Of a stretch of DNA of 64,000 bases, positions 15,116 through 24,272 are shown one piece after another (the first letter of the stretch is position 1; each line of letters starts with the position of its first letter). The notes below the pieces were generated by a model. It saw only the letters and a program-made list of their open reading frames with translations, was not told where the DNA came from and searched no databases. This DNA comes from PoT sp049331405. Lineage in GTDB: Bacteria > Planctomycetota > Planctomycetia > Isosphaerales > Isosphaeraceae. The stretch lies in assembly GCF_049331405.1 (NCBI RefSeq), contig NZ_CP186274.1, positions 2,914,001 through 2,978,000 of the forward strand, in the 5' to 3' direction. A program made the translations under genes and the position numbers.

Positions 15116-15580
15116 ATGCCCGAGAATGACGAATCCGTCGATATTCGCTACCATGCTTTGAAGCATCTTGCCATTACCATACTGGTTCCAATCTCCCTTG
15201 TGCTGGGCATTTATCTTTTCAGGCCGGTCCTAATTTTCGTCCTAGTTTTCATGGCCCTCGTCTTATCGCCGTCGACCGATAGTCGCCTGGAAGATGGCCA
15301 CGAGGTCATCACGCTCGAAGGCTTTCGGGCGCCACTAGCGGACGAGGTTGTTCACAAAGAAATCAAAATACATCATACGCCAAAATATTGGTTCGACTCC
15401 GACTACTCTGCGAAGGGTAAGCTCGACGTTTCCAAGGGCACATCGGGTATCGTGAAGCTCGATAGCAAGACTGATGATGACGACACCAACCCATTGCGCC
15501 CTGTCGCCATCACCCTGAGCGACGGTAGACACAAGGGTTTGACGGTCGCCATCCCTCGCGATCATTTACGCTACAAATAA
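15116..15580 (+). CDS. Small membrane protein
   Basis: 154 residues from ATG 15116, chosen because AAGGAGG sits 8 bases upstream. Two adjacent hydrophobic helices (LAITILVPISLVLGIYLF and PVLIFVLVFMALVL) are followed by a polar ~90-residue domain (EVVHKEIKIHHTPKYWFD). No family recognised. GC content is lower than in neighbouring phage genes. Confidence 0.55.
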   Translation: MPENDESVDIRYHALKHLAITILVPISLVLGIYLFRPVLIFVLVFMALVLSPSTDSRLEDGHEVITLEGFRAPLADEVVHKEIKIHHTPKYWFDSDYSAKGKLDVSKGTSGIVKLDSKTDDDDTNPLRPVAITLSDGRHKGLTVAIPRDHLRYK

Positions 15581-15622
15581 GCCTCCCAGGTGCTATTTTC
15601 GGTCACTAATTGAGATCGACAA

Positions 15623-15772
15623 ATGGCAAAGAATTATTGCAGACGACGTGTCCTGATTCTCCTCTGCATCGTCCTCGGCCTGGCCGCCATCCCGTTCACG
15701 CCAATAGCAATCCTCTTGGGCATCGAGCCTCTTATCGAAGGGTACCACTATGAAACTCCCTGTGGTGACTGA
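15623..15772 (+). CDS. Very small membrane protein beside the IS3 element
   Basis: 49 residues: NYCRRRVLILLCIVLGLAAI then FTPIAILLGIEPLIEGYHY. One or two hydrophobic segments after a basic start suggest a single-pass membrane protein. It begins 42 bases after the previous gene, probably in the same operon. The stop is immediately at the left end of the IS element, so its C-terminus may have been changed by the insertion. Confidence 0.4.
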   Translation: MAKNYCRRRVLILLCIVLGLAAIPFTPIAILLGIEPLIEGYHYETPCGD

Positions 15773-15824
15773 GGTGGACCCCATTGTCTAGACCAAAAAA
15801 CGGCGATCCTTCGCTACTGTCCAA

Positions 15825-16646
15825 TCAGGCCGTCGTGGCTCTGTCCGCTCGGTAGACCGTCCCTGGAGTCCGGTACCCCAGGGATTCGTGGAGCCGATCC
15901 TCGTTATAGAAGCCGAAGTATCGCCTCAACCCTCGCTGCAGCTCCGGCACCGTCTCGTAGCCTTGGATGTAAATATCTTCGTATTTCACGGTCCTCCAGA
16001 GCCGTTCGACGAACACGTTATCCAATGCCCTGCCGCGTCCATCCATGCTCACGGCTATCCCGGCCGCCTCAAGCCTCCCGGTGAACGCCTCGGCCGTGAA
16101 CTGGACCCCTTGGTCCGTGTTGAACACCTCGGGCTTCCCCGACCTCAAGGCATCTTCCAACATCTCCAGGCAGAAGGAGCCGTCCAGCGTGTTCGACAGC
16201 CGCCAGCCGATCACGTACCGGCTGTACCAGTCGATCACCGCCGCCAGGTACATGAACCCTCCACTCATCGGCACATAAGTGATGTCCGTGCTCCACACGT
16301 GGTCCGCTCGCCGGGCTTTGACACCTCGCAAGAGATAAGGGTAGATCTTATGGCCTCTCCCGGCCTGACTCAGCCTGGGCTTGGCATAGATCGCTTCCAG
16401 GCCCATCTTCCGCATCAGGCGCTGTACTCGCTTCCGATTGACCTCCTCACCTCGTTGTTCCAGCCAGGCGGTCATCTTGCGGCTGCCGTAGAACGGGCAT
16501 GCCGTATATTGCTCGTCGATCAACCGCATCAGGCGCAGGTCCTCGGGCGACTCACCCGCAGGTCGGTAGTAGAGGCTCGATCGGCTCAGCCCCAGCAACT
16601 CGCACTGGCGGCGCACGCTCAACCGGGGATGATCCGGCTCGATCAA
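15825..16646 (-). CDS. IS3-family transposase OrfB (DDE integrase core)
   Basis: 273 residues. N-terminal helical HTH_21 region (RQCELLGLSRSSLYYRP), then the rve catalytic core with Asp in WSTDITYVPM, Asp in FNTDQGVQFT and Glu in VERLWRTVKYE. The C-terminus FYNEDRLHESLGYRTP is characteristic of the family. Complete catalytic triad, so it could be active. It is probably made as an OrfAB fusion by -1 frameshifting. Confidence 0.92.
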   Translation of the reverse strand: MIEPDHPRLSVRRQCELLGLSRSSLYYRPAGESPEDLRLMRLIDEQYTACPFYGSRKMTAWLEQRGEEVNRKRVQRLMRKMGLEAIYAKPRLSQAGRGHKIYPYLLRGVKARRADHVWSTDITYVPMSGGFMYLAAVIDWYSRYVIGWRLSNTLDGSFCLEMLEDALRSGKPEVFNTDQGVQFTAEAFTGRLEAAGIAVSMDGRGRALDNVFVERLWRTVKYEDIYIQGYETVPELQRGLRRYFGFYNEDRLHESLGYRTPGTVYRADRATTA

Positions 16647-16659
16647 GGGCCTTCGGTCC

Positions 16660-16947
16660 TCAACTGAATGGGGCGACTTTTTTCAGCCACTCGAGTTCCA
16701 TCTTGAGGCGCCCGATCTGTTCGAAGAGTTCGGCCTGGCGTGCCTCGGCGTCAGCCGAGGCCGCCTTGGCCGGACTCCCGAAGACCTCCTCGGCACTGCT
16801 GATGAGCTGCTTCTTCCAGCCATGGATCGATGTGGGATGGACGCCATAGTGGCCGGCCAACTCGTTGATCGTGCGGTCTCCCTTGAGGGCCGCCAGGGCG
16901 ACTTGAGCCTTGAACGCCGCCGTGTGGACTTGCCGCTTCCTCGCCAT
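16660..16947 (-). CDS. IS3-family transposase OrfA (HTH_Tnp_1)
   Basis: 95 residues. The start KRQVHTAAFKAQVALAALKG and helix-turn-helix (INELAGHYGVHPTSIHGWKK) are typical; a leucine zipper follows (ELFEQIGRLKMELEWLKK). Near the end the coding strand reads AAAAAAG (16677-16683), the classic IS3 slippery motif, placed where a -1 shift would enter the orfB frame. Confidence 0.9.
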   Translation of the reverse strand: MARKRQVHTAAFKAQVALAALKGDRTINELAGHYGVHPTSIHGWKKQLISSAEEVFGSPAKAASADAEARQAELFEQIGRLKMELEWLKKVAPFS

Positions 16948-17111
16948 CCGTCCTCCTCCTCAGACCCGTCTGAGTAGCTTAACAGATGGTCCAGTTTTCG
17001 GGGTCCACCATAGTTTGTGGCACACTCGTGCCGAATCCGCTCAGTGACATGGTAGCTTGAGATGTTTCCCAAGCGTGAATTGCCAGGGCAGGTGCGGAGC
17101 GTGAGGCTTTC

Positions 17112-17702
17112 ATGGTACTGGCCAAGACCCGACTCAAGGCTTTGTGGACCCCCGTCGAATTTGCCGCGTACGTCGCGCTAATTGTGGTTTGCCTGATCGT
17201 CTTCTGGTTCACCTATCTCCCCGTGATCTGCTTCTTTCTCTGGTTCGGATTGGGTTATTTCTACATATTCAAGAATTGGGCGGCTAATTTTGTGGTGTTG
17301 GGCATAATCTGCGGCACACCTTGCGTCGGATTGTCGTGGCGGATACTGCCCCTCTCTGCGTCGAAGAGGAAAGGCATCTACTCCCCCATTGGCCGAATCA
17401 TCCTGGCTTGGTCGTTGGCCGTCGCAGGTAACGCGATCGCATGGTGGCTTGTCGCACCAGCAAACCTCATGGGACAGGCCGCCGTGAACGTCCCGGGGGC
17501 CTATAAATTTTTCCTCGTGGTCGTCATTCCTTATTTCCTGATGTGTTTCGCAATCCTCATCAAGGCACATTACGACGCATTCCGCCCCTGCAACCCGCCG
17601 CGCGAGTCCTTCTTACGCTCCCTCCTCATATCGGCCGGCCATGCCTTCCCGTTCTTGGCGGTTGTCCAACTCCTCTGGTTCGTCTTGGGCGGTTACATTT
17701 AA
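17112..17702 (+). CDS. Polytopic membrane protein, unknown
   Basis: 196 residues with about five hydrophobic helices (AAYVALIVVCLIVFWFTYLP, YFYIFKNWAANFVVLGII, IILAWSLAVAGNAIAWWLV, FFLVVVIPYFLMCFAILI, AFPFLAVVQLLWFVLG). No family recognised. Like the gene at 15116, it is an isolated membrane protein near the IS3 element; the two may have belonged to one chromosomal or cargo region before insertion. Confidence 0.55.
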   Translation: MVLAKTRLKALWTPVEFAAYVALIVVCLIVFWFTYLPVICFFLWFGLGYFYIFKNWAANFVVLGIICGTPCVGLSWRILPLSASKRKGIYSPIGRIILAWSLAVAGNAIAWWLVAPANLMGQAAVNVPGAYKFFLVVVIPYFLMCFAILIKAHYDAFRPCNPPRESFLRSLLISAGHAFPFLAVVQLLWFVLGGYI

Positions 17703-17787
17703 TTAAATCTTGCTAGAACCTCCGCAAAATCGGCAAGTCTGGAATATCTTTGCATTGCAGGCGGTTTGTCTTCATGCCTCGCGGCCA

Positions 17788-18036
17788 TCATCGGCCGGAT
17801 CGCCTCCGCGCGGCGGTGAGAGGTGCGACCCCGAGCGCCTCGGCGAGGCGGTCGGCGGTCTCGAGCTTCAGGTCACGAGTGCCGTTCATGAAACGGCGGA
17901 TGACTTCCTCAGCGACGTCGCTGAGCTGGGAGAGCGAGTAGGCGGTATGTCCGCTCTCGCAGATGATCTCGCGGAGCTGGTCTCCCATCTTCACTCGCTC
18001 TTGAGAGGCCCGATTAGGCCCTCGCGTTGCTTTCAT
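17788..18036 (-). CDS. XRE-family helix-turn-helix regulator
   Basis: 82 residues. MGDQLREIICESGHTAYSLS then EEVIRRFMNGTRDLKLETAD and RLAEALGVAP form the five-helix XRE DNA-binding fold. It lies 16 bases downstream of the 18052-18585 gene on the same strand, probably in the same operon. A toxin-antitoxin or small-regulator role is possible. Confidence 0.7.
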   Translation of the reverse strand: MKATRGPNRASQERVKMGDQLREIICESGHTAYSLSQLSDVAEEVIRRFMNGTRDLKLETADRLAEALGVAPLTAARRRSGR

Positions 18037-18051
18037 GATCCCTCGTCTGGG

Positions 18052-18585
18052 TTAGCTCTTGATGCCGAAGAGAGCGGCCATCGCTTTGGCGTTTTCGATC
18101 AGCTCGCCGGCGATACGAGTGAGCGTCGCGAGGTTGCCGGTCAACCGGCGGTACTCCTCGGCCGGCATGATGACGGCGTGCGGTACCTGCTTGTGGCCTG
18201 ACATCGTCCCTTCGAAAGAGCAGATCGCAAACGTCTGCTTGCCGAGTATGACCCGGTCGAGGATCCTTGCAGGGTTCTCGCGGATCTCACCGGGCGCAGT
18301 GACGTCGAGTCGGTCGATAGGCTCGACCACAACCGGATGCGTGATCGTATTTCGGACCTGTGAAGCGGTACTCATCGGCGTCCATCCTCCAAATTGCGGG
18401 GAGTGAAAGGCCTCGGCTGAGAGGCGGAACGTTGCCTGCTCGAATCTTCGGGTAATCGTCGTCTGGAATTGCTTGATGGCGAGGTTCATGAGCTCGGCAT
18501 AGCGGACGGCTTGCATAGGCCGGTGATCGCCGGCGAGGGGAAGCGGCTCGAGGCCTTCGCGTGCGCTGAGCTGGTTGACGGTCAA
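18052..18585 (-). CDS. Unknown protein; C-terminal part antitoxin-like
   Basis: 177 residues from TTG 18585, which overlaps the upstream stop (TTGA) and has GGAGG just before it; an internal ATG at 18375 would give 107 residues. The C-terminal half (RVILGKQTFAICSFEGTMSG, then HAVIMPAEEYRRLTGNL) resembles Phd/YefM-like or related small proteins by the 'IMPAEEYRRL' ending, but the match is weak. The following XRE gene fits a small regulatory operon. Function uncertain. Confidence 0.45.
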   Translation of the reverse strand: MTVNQLSAREGLEPLPLAGDHRPMQAVRYAELMNLAIKQFQTTITRRFEQATFRLSAEAFHSPQFGGWTPMSTASQVRNTITHPVVVEPIDRLDVTAPGEIRENPARILDRVILGKQTFAICSFEGTMSGHKQVPHAVIMPAEEYRRLTGNLATLTRIAGELIENAKAMAALFGIKS

Positions 18586-19045
18586 GATTCCTCCGGCTCG
18601 TGAGGAGCGATCCTCACCACCGCCGACAGCGGGGGCGGTTCGACGATCGGGAAGGGTAGGTACTCGAAACGTCGCTCGCGTTCGTCCAGTAGGTCGAGCT
18701 TGTTGAGCTCGGCCAGATACCCGGCGGCGAGGACCTGGTTTCGAGAGTTCCGGTCTCGCTCGGCCCGATCTCGCGAGGCCCAACAAACGCTCAGCATCAG
18801 GAGCAACCTGGCTTGCCAATCGTAAAGCTTCCCGAGCAGGCTCTTACCGAAGTCGTCGAGACGGAGTGACTCCATCGCCTTCGAGATCGGGAGATTCTTG
18901 AACGAAGCGAGGTCGCCGGCGAGCTGGTCGAGCGGCCGCGGATCCCAAGTGACTTCGAGCTCGACCGTCCTATCCGGCTCGTCGCCGGCGAGGTCGACCC
19001 CCAGCCATCGCCGGCCTTGCTCGGCGCGGGCCTCACGGCTAATCA
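18582..19045 (-). pseudogene. Gene truncated at its 5' end by the ISAs1 element
   Basis: The reading frame enters from the insertion sequence without a start codon of its own (ISREARAEQGRRWLGVDLAG) and continues for about 150 residues to a stop at 18582 overlapping the next start. The protein is helical and charged (QARLLLMLSVCWASRDRAER) with no recognised domain. I see no matching 5' half on the far side of the element, where tRNA-Gly lies, so the insertion was probably accompanied by deletion. Confidence 0.5.
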
Positions 19046-19048
19046 CAG

Positions 19049-20216
19049 TTAGAAGATGCCCAGCGTGGCGAAGAGATCGCTGATGCGGCTGGCATTCCTT
19101 CGCATCGCCCCGGCGATGTTGGTGCTCCCCGTCGATCGTATCAAGCCGAGGGCCAGGTTCCGTAACGCCGCAAAGACCTCGGGGCCGAAGCCTTTGCGAA
19201 TCCGGCTGGCATCTTCTCCCAGGCTCACGTCTCGCACATGGTGCGAGCGGTTCTCGATGGTCCAATGGCCGCGCGACCAGCGCAGGAGTTCCTCGGCACC
19301 GGCCATCGAACGCGGCACGCTGGTGATGAAGTGGCGGGTCTCCGTGGTGCGCTTGCCGTCGCGCAGCACGACCGAGTCGATTCGGCCGACCTGGCCCACT
19401 CCGGGCCAGTCCAGATAGCCGTTCAGGGCCGTCGTGGCCGTCGACGTGCGACGCTCGGTGCGGCCATGTCCTTTCTCCAAGGTGGTCGCTGTGTCGATGG
19501 CCTCAAGCCAGAGCGCCGCTGCCGGGGGAAAGAGCCTCTACGGCTCCCGGGGCGAAGGCCGCTCGGATGTCGGCCGGGAGTGCGGGCTGATTGTCCTTGA
19601 CCACCCAGAGGTAATGGCCGCCGCTGTCGACGATCTGACGGCTCAGGTCGCGTTGACAGAAGATGGCATCGCCGGTGATGAGACGGCCCTCGAGGACCAA
19701 CCCCGAGAGGAGCTGGAGGGCGGCCTTATGTTCATTCGTCTTGTCCTTGGCGCCGTCGGGCACCTTGGCCTGGGCCACGGTCAGCCCGGATCGGTGGGCG
19801 ACCAGCGAGAGCAGATGAACGGCTTTGTTCAGGCCATCGAAGCTGCCGCGAACCGACTTACCGTCCAGGGCGAAGGGGGCAAGGAGGCCTTCGTCCTCCG
19901 CGGGGATTTGGCCGAGCAGGGCCTCGGCCCAGCGGGTCAAGGCCGCCTCCAGTGCGGCCGGCGAGAGGGCCATGAGGACCTTGCGAATGCCGCCGGACTT
20001 GGGAGGACGCCTAGTGAATCCGAGGCGATGCATGAACGCGATGTCCTGGTCGTGGGCCCATTGGCCGATGGCGGCATAACTGCGGGAGCCACACATGATG
20101 GCGCAGCAGGCCAAGGCGAGGACGGCCGATAGGGGATGCTGGCGGCCGTGTCGACTGCGAGGGTCGAGGACCTCATCGAGGAAATGGAGCAAGCCGAGAT
20201 TTGAGGGTGCGTCCAT
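19049..20216 (-). pseudogene. ISAs1-family transposase, frameshifted
   Basis: The start MDAPSNLGLLHFLDEVLDPR and RHGRQHPLSAVLALACCAIM are typical of ISAs1 transposases, as are the DGKSVRGS region, the ITGDAIFCQRDLSRQIVDSG block and the C-terminal HWTIENRSHHVRDVSLGEDA. The frame breaks near 19525: after ALSPG the reading should move to AALWLEAIDTATTLEKGHG. One missing C in the TTCCCCC run explains it. With repair it would be about 390 residues with an intact DDE set. The IS limits are roughly 19044 to between 20300 and 20395; I could not fix the right end. Confidence 0.8.
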
Positions 20217-20398
20217 GCCAAGGATCTCGAAAGGGGTCGTTCTAAGCCGAAGACGCTTCTCTAACCTCCCCACAATGAATCCGTCAATAGCCCTGCCCTC
20301 CTGATTCCTCCTCTTGCACTCTCTCTCGCTGCGTGATAAGATCACAGTCATCGCAAAGATTGATTCAAATATAGGTTTTTGCATTACAGCGGTCATTT

Positions 20399-20470
<72 letters not shown>

Positions 20471-20593
20471 CTCACTAAACCCCTCCGCCGAAAGCATTTA
20501 CGCTTACCTGCCGGCGGTCGGCAGAGCGGCCTGGAAGTCCGAATTGGTAGTACCCGGTACTACTTAATTCCTTCGGACAACAGGAGCTCACCC

Positions 20594-21811
20594 TTGGCCG
20601 ACCGGAAAAACTCCCCTCCCGCGTACCGGCATTACAAGCCGAAGAATCTCGCCGTCGTCCGGATCAACGGGCGTGATCACTACCTCGGACGCTTCGGCTC
20701 GCCCGAGAGTCGAGAGAAATACGGCAAGCTGATCGCCGAGTGGTATGCCACGGGCAGGGTGGGCTCGATCGCCCAGCAAGGGGAAGGGGGGCAAGCGTCC
20801 CACGGTAATCCCGCCCCCAACCACGGCGTCACGATCAGCGAATTGATCGTCGCTTACCTCCGGCACTGCGAGACGTACTACCGCGAACCGTCCGGCGAAC
20901 GCTCGCTCGAGATCGCGAACATCAAATACGCCCTCGTCCCGCTCCGCGAGCTCTACGGCTCCACGCCCGCCGCGGCGTTCGGGCCGCTCGCACTCCAGGC
21001 GGTGCGGGATCACATGATCCGCTCGGGCCTGGCCAGGCCGACGGTCAACGCGAGGATCCACCGCGTCCGCCGGGCCTTCCGCTGGGCGGCCTCGCTCGAG
21101 ATGGTGCCCGGCTCGGTCGTCCACGCCCTGGGCACGGTCGCCTCGCTCAAGCAGGGGCGGACGGCGGCACCGGAGCCCGAGGACGTCACCCCCGCCCCCA
21201 TCGAGCACGTCGAAGCCGTCCTCCCGCTGCTCTCCCGGCCGGTCGCCGCGATGGTCAAGGTCCAGCTCCTGACCGGTTGCCGCGTCGGGGAGGTGCTCGC
21301 CATGCGCCGGCGTGACATCGTCATCGGGCCGGAGAACTGGGAGTACCGACCCGGCCGGCACAAGAACTCCTGGCGGGGACAGAAACGGGTCATCCCCATC
21401 GGCCCGAAGGCCCAGGCGGTGTTGGCCGAGTTCCTCCAGCGTGGCCCGGACGAGTTCCTGTTCGTCCCGAGGGAGGCGGTTGCCGCCCACCAGGCCGAGC
21501 GTGCGGCGACCCGCAAGACGAAACCCACGCCGTCCGAGCTCGCCCGCCGGGCCGCGGCTCCGGGCAGGAACCACGCCCCCCGCTACAATCGCCGGACGTA
21601 CCGACAGGCGGTGGTCCGGGCGTGTGCAAAGGCGGGCATACCGGAATGGTCGCCGCTCCAGCTCCGGCACACGGCGGCCACGCTGGTGCGTGCGAAGTAC
21701 GGGCTGGAAGCCGCATCCAACGTCCTGGGGCACTCCAAGCCGGACACGACGCTGATCTATGCGGAACGGGACCTGGCCAAGGCCCATGCGATCGCCGCGG
21801 AGATCGGGTGA
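20594..21811 (+). CDS. Tyrosine recombinase (integrase) of the tRNA-Gly element
   Basis: 405 residues from TTG 20594 with CAGGAG upstream. The N-terminal arm (YRHYKPKNLAVVRINGRDHY, LGRFGSPESREKYGKLIAEW) is typical of planctomycete integrases. The catalytic domain shows Arg in TGCRVGEVLAM, Lys in KNSWRGQKRVIPI, Arg-His in PLQLRHTAATL, His in LGHSKPDTTLIY and the Tyr in that segment. As in the integrase at 6541, Gln replaces the first His of HxxR. Together with the tRNA it marks the left end of an element extending right. Confidence 0.9.
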   Translation: MADRKNSPPAYRHYKPKNLAVVRINGRDHYLGRFGSPESREKYGKLIAEWYATGRVGSIAQQGEGGQASHGNPAPNHGVTISELIVAYLRHCETYYREPSGERSLEIANIKYALVPLRELYGSTPAAAFGPLALQAVRDHMIRSGLARPTVNARIHRVRRAFRWAASLEMVPGSVVHALGTVASLKQGRTAAPEPEDVTPAPIEHVEAVLPLLSRPVAAMVKVQLLTGCRVGEVLAMRRRDIVIGPENWEYRPGRHKNSWRGQKRVIPIGPKAQAVLAEFLQRGPDEFLFVPREAVAAHQAERAATRKTKPTPSELARRAAAPGRNHAPRYNRRTYRQAVVRACAKAGIPEWSPLQLRHTAATLVRAKYGLEAASNVLGHSKPDTTLIYAERDLAKAHAIAAEIG

Positions 21812-21916
21812 GGCCATCAGGTTGGCGGCCGGGAATCATTGGGATCGGACACTATCGGATTGGCGGGGCGAACTGGACGAAATCAGCCAGGTCCCCCGCT
21901 GCGGGGAGAGTGGGTC

Positions 21917-22801
21917 ATGGGCCAGTCGGATCTAGCGGAAGCCAAGCAAGAGATCCTGAAGGTGGGTCGGCACGTACTGCGGATAACGTCGATGAGAGAC
22001 GGATTGTTCCCGATAGGTGATCGCAGCAATCTCTTGCTCAGTTCCATATCGAAGTTGATCGGGTCAATCGAAAGGTACATGGAGCTTGAGTCCGGGCCAC
22101 CCGTGGAGCGACCTGCCGTGCAGGATGCGGAAGACTTCATCATCCCGGATGCGATTTACAGGCCATCCGGGGACAGCCCACTACTCCTGCTCTGCCTCTT
22201 GCAGCATGTTCGAGAGAGGATTGCCAAGGAATGGGATGAATACTGGAAGTCGGTCGAGGATTTCTATGGAATGGCAAAAGCCGACGAAGATGGCAACCTC
22301 ATCGAAGGCCACCCCGCCAATGAATCGCTTGTATCTCCGGACGAACCGGCCGCCGTGCTCCTCGTCGACGAATCAGGGCAACTCGAGATCCTGCTCGAAC
22401 ATTTCGAACTCGTCTCGGAATTGCCGGCTTCTGGCGAACGGCAGCACAGCACAGAGAGCAAGGTGGGAACTTCGGAGGCGTCCGCCAGGACTGATGTCCC
22501 TGCCCTGCAGCTCGCCTTAGACGCCTCCTCGCTCCGGACGGATCTTGCCTCCCGCCAAACTGACACGCCGTTCACCTCAGATCCCGCTCAATCCCGAGGC
22601 CTTGTCTGGATCACCACCAGTCGGGCCATGGAAATCGGCAGGGCCATGGGCATTGCCCTGCAGCTTCCTACGCTATCCAAACGGAAGGGTGAGGGGTGTT
22701 TCGAAACCAGGTCAGCGGAAGGACGCTCAAGGAGGGTTGAGATTGAACTCGGTTCATTCTTCCGTTGGCTCGAAAGCGGGGCTCGCGGGAAAACCAGCTA
22801 A
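21917..22801 (+). CDS. Hypothetical protein with possible C-terminal HTH
   Basis: 294 residues from ATG 21917, preferred over the upstream ATG 21839 because GGGGAGAG precedes it and the earlier sequence is low-quality. The N-terminal half is helical (EILKVGRHVLRITSMRD; LLLLCLLQHVRERIAKEWDE). A Ser/Glu/Thr-rich linker leads to a C-terminal region (ITTSRAMEIGRAMGIALQLP, then RRVEIELGSFFRWLESG) reminiscent of a DNA-binding head as in excisionases. No family recognised. It follows the integrase directly. Confidence 0.5.
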   Translation: MGQSDLAEAKQEILKVGRHVLRITSMRDGLFPIGDRSNLLLSSISKLIGSIERYMELESGPPVERPAVQDAEDFIIPDAIYRPSGDSPLLLLCLLQHVRERIAKEWDEYWKSVEDFYGMAKADEDGNLIEGHPANESLVSPDEPAAVLLVDESGQLEILLEHFELVSELPASGERQHSTESKVGTSEASARTDVPALQLALDASSLRTDLASRQTDTPFTSDPAQSRGLVWITTSRAMEIGRAMGIALQLPTLSKRKGEGCFETRSAEGRSRRVEIELGSFFRWLESGARGKTS

Positions 22802-22885
22802 AAAGGTCGTTCAGTCCCGCGGAACCAGGTGTCCAAGTTTCCACTGAGTTTCCGTCGAGTTTCCGTGGCACGTCTGCACCTGTTT

Positions 22886-22909
22886 AATTTCCGTGATTTC
22901 ACGGAAATT
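22886..22909. promoter_or_regulatory. Perfect 11-bp palindrome upstream of DUF1580
   Basis: AATTTCCGTGA and TCACGGAAATT are separated by TT, inside an AT-rich stretch (22878-22950) about 100 bp upstream of the DUF1580 start. A related but rearranged palindrome with the same TGTTTAATTTC context lies at 38752-38790. Likely a dimeric repressor site. Confidence 0.5.
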
Positions 22910-23009
22910 CGACGCACCGAAGTTGATGCGAAGTTGCAAAACGGTTTCCTCGCTGGCTGCCTCCGGAAACTTGCGTGTCCGACCCGAAACACGCAAGGAG
23001 AGGCATCAG

Positions 23010-23399
23010 ATGGCGATCGACATCGCGACCGAGAAGCTGATCACCCCCGTCGAGTACACCAAGCTCAGGCCACCCGGGCGGGGCGGCCGGCCGATGCACG
23101 TGAGCACGTTCTTCCGGCACCAATCGCCCGGCGTCAAAGGCATCCGGTTGGAGACGGTGAAGATCGGCGGCAACGTCTTCACCTCCGTGGAGGCAGCCGG
23201 GCGATTCTTCAGGCGACTGACGGAAGCCCGGTCGAACGCACCCGGCCAACGCGATCACGCGGAATACCGGCCGCTCGAGACGGTTTCCCACTCCACTCCC
23301 ATCACTTCACCCGCCCGCACGTCGGCCCAACGGCACCGTGCCCACCAGGCCGCCGAGCGTGAGCTTGACCGCATGCTCGGGCCGGGCGGAAGGAACTGA
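23010..23399 (+). CDS. DUF1580 protein (planctomycete element-associated)
   Basis: 129 residues from ATG 23010 with AAGGAGAG upstream. The core EKLITPVEYTKLRPPGRGGR, HVSTFFRHQSPGVKGIRLE and TVKIGGNVFTSVEAAGRFF is the DUF1580 pattern, a planctomycete family with a MerR/excisionase-like layout (helix-turn-helix followed by a small wing). Members commonly lie close to integrases, so a recombination directionality factor or regulator is a reasonable inference. The C-terminal 45 residues are Ser/Ala/Arg-rich and probably disordered. Confidence 0.8.
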   Translation: MAIDIATEKLITPVEYTKLRPPGRGGRPMHVSTFFRHQSPGVKGIRLETVKIGGNVFTSVEAAGRFFRRLTEARSNAPGQRDHAEYRPLETVSHSTPITSPARTSAQRHRAHQAAERELDRMLGPGGRN

Positions 23400-23570
23400 G
23401 CCGTCAAGCACGGCGTCAGCTCGCCACGTCCCCCCTGGGCCCACTCCATCCAGGGGCAAGGTGGCCATTGTAGGTCGTACGGCGACCTCCAAGCCCACCG
23501 CAGGCGGCGACAGTTCCGCCAGAGCGATTGGAGAAATTCCGTCACCCTAAACCGTTGCAATTCGTATACT

Positions 23571-23598
23571 TGCAATCACTAGATGCGTGGTGATTGCA
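23571..23598. promoter_or_regulatory. Inverted-repeat operator candidate
   Basis: TGCAATCAC (23571-23579) and GTGATTGCA (23590-23598) form a perfect 9-bp inverted repeat; a further TTGCAATTCG lies at 23554. They sit 40-80 bp upstream of the gene at 23637. The preceding stretch 23400-23550 holds a GC hairpin (CCCCTGG with CCAGGGG) and no gene. Confidence 0.45.
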
Positions 23599-23636
23599 CA
23601 AAATCTATCCCATCCCCATAGGAGTGGAGAGTCCGA

Positions 23637-24272
23637 ATGAGCTCCCCTCGTAAGTCCGGCGAGGCTGCCGGGCGGAAGAAGACACGCAGCCCCATCAATG
23701 AACCCACCTCGCCACCAGAGTTTGTGTCCTCGGATGCAGAGAGGGTGCCCGGCAGCCTGCTGGGAGGCAGGAAACGGCGTCGCGGTGCGAGCGACCGCTA
23801 CCTCGGGTCTCCATCTCGGATGATCCCCCAGCAGCTCGCCATTGCGAGGGGCCACCGCTTGCCGGCGACGAAGGCGACCAAGGCCCAGGAAAAGGCCTTG
23901 GAAACCTTGGTCATAAGCTACATCCGACGTCAAATCGCCTGCACGTTCGGAGAGATCGGGGTGGAGGCCGTGTCACAGGCGATGAACGTCTCCCCAGGGA
24001 CCATCCACAACCAACTCAAGGAGTTGTCGAAGATCGGCGACCCCTGGCGATGCTTGGTGCTCGACTTCTTGCTCGGGATTCAATCGGGCAAGTATTCTGG
24101 CCCGCGGGGGCATCGCATGACGAGCCTGTCGCGATGGGTGTTCGGCCGCATCAATTACTACGGCCTCGGCCCATTCGAGCTCCAAGCGACGGACGATGAG
24201 GCGTGCATCCAGCAACTCTTGGCGGCGTTCAGGGTCGACATCCTCGAAATGCGGAAGGCAGGGCTAAGGTGA
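23637..24272 (+). CDS. Hypothetical protein with HTH-like segment
   Basis: 211 residues. A basic, probably disordered N-terminus (SPRKSGEAAGRKKTRS; GGRKRRRGASDRY) is followed by a helical domain with IGVEAVSQAMNVSPGTIHNQ and LKELSKIGDP, consistent with a winged or simple helix-turn-helix. C-terminal part is helical. The inverted repeat just upstream is a candidate autoregulatory site. It may control the primase operon. Stop overlaps the next start. Confidence 0.5.
   Translation: MSSPRKSGEAAGRKKTRSPINEPTSPPEFVSSDAERVPGSLLGGRKRRRGASDRYLGSPSRMIPQQLAIARGHRLPATKATKAQEKALETLVISYIRRQIACTFGEIGVEAVSQAMNVSPGTIHNQLKELSKIGDPWRCLVLDFLLGIQSGKYSGPRGHRMTSLSRWVFGRINYYGLGPFELQATDDEACIQQLLAAFRVDILEMRKAGLR

Larger units (their letters stand above)
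15773..17009 (-). mobile_element. IS3-family insertion sequence
   Basis: The ends share GGTGGACCCC (15773-15782; inverse at 17000-17009) and a second matching block GACC(A) further in. It carries orfA and orfB on the minus strand with an A6G frameshift motif. The flanks (CTGA left, ATAG right) do not show an obvious target duplication, so the exact ends or history are uncertain. Confidence 0.8.

Noticed and set aside
18052..18375. Firm assignment as Phd/YefM antitoxin
   Set aside because: Only a short ending resembles the family and no toxin gene accompanies it.
20588..21817. Minus-strand open frame opposite the second integrase
   Set aside because: Shadow of a gene with a complete recombinase motif set.
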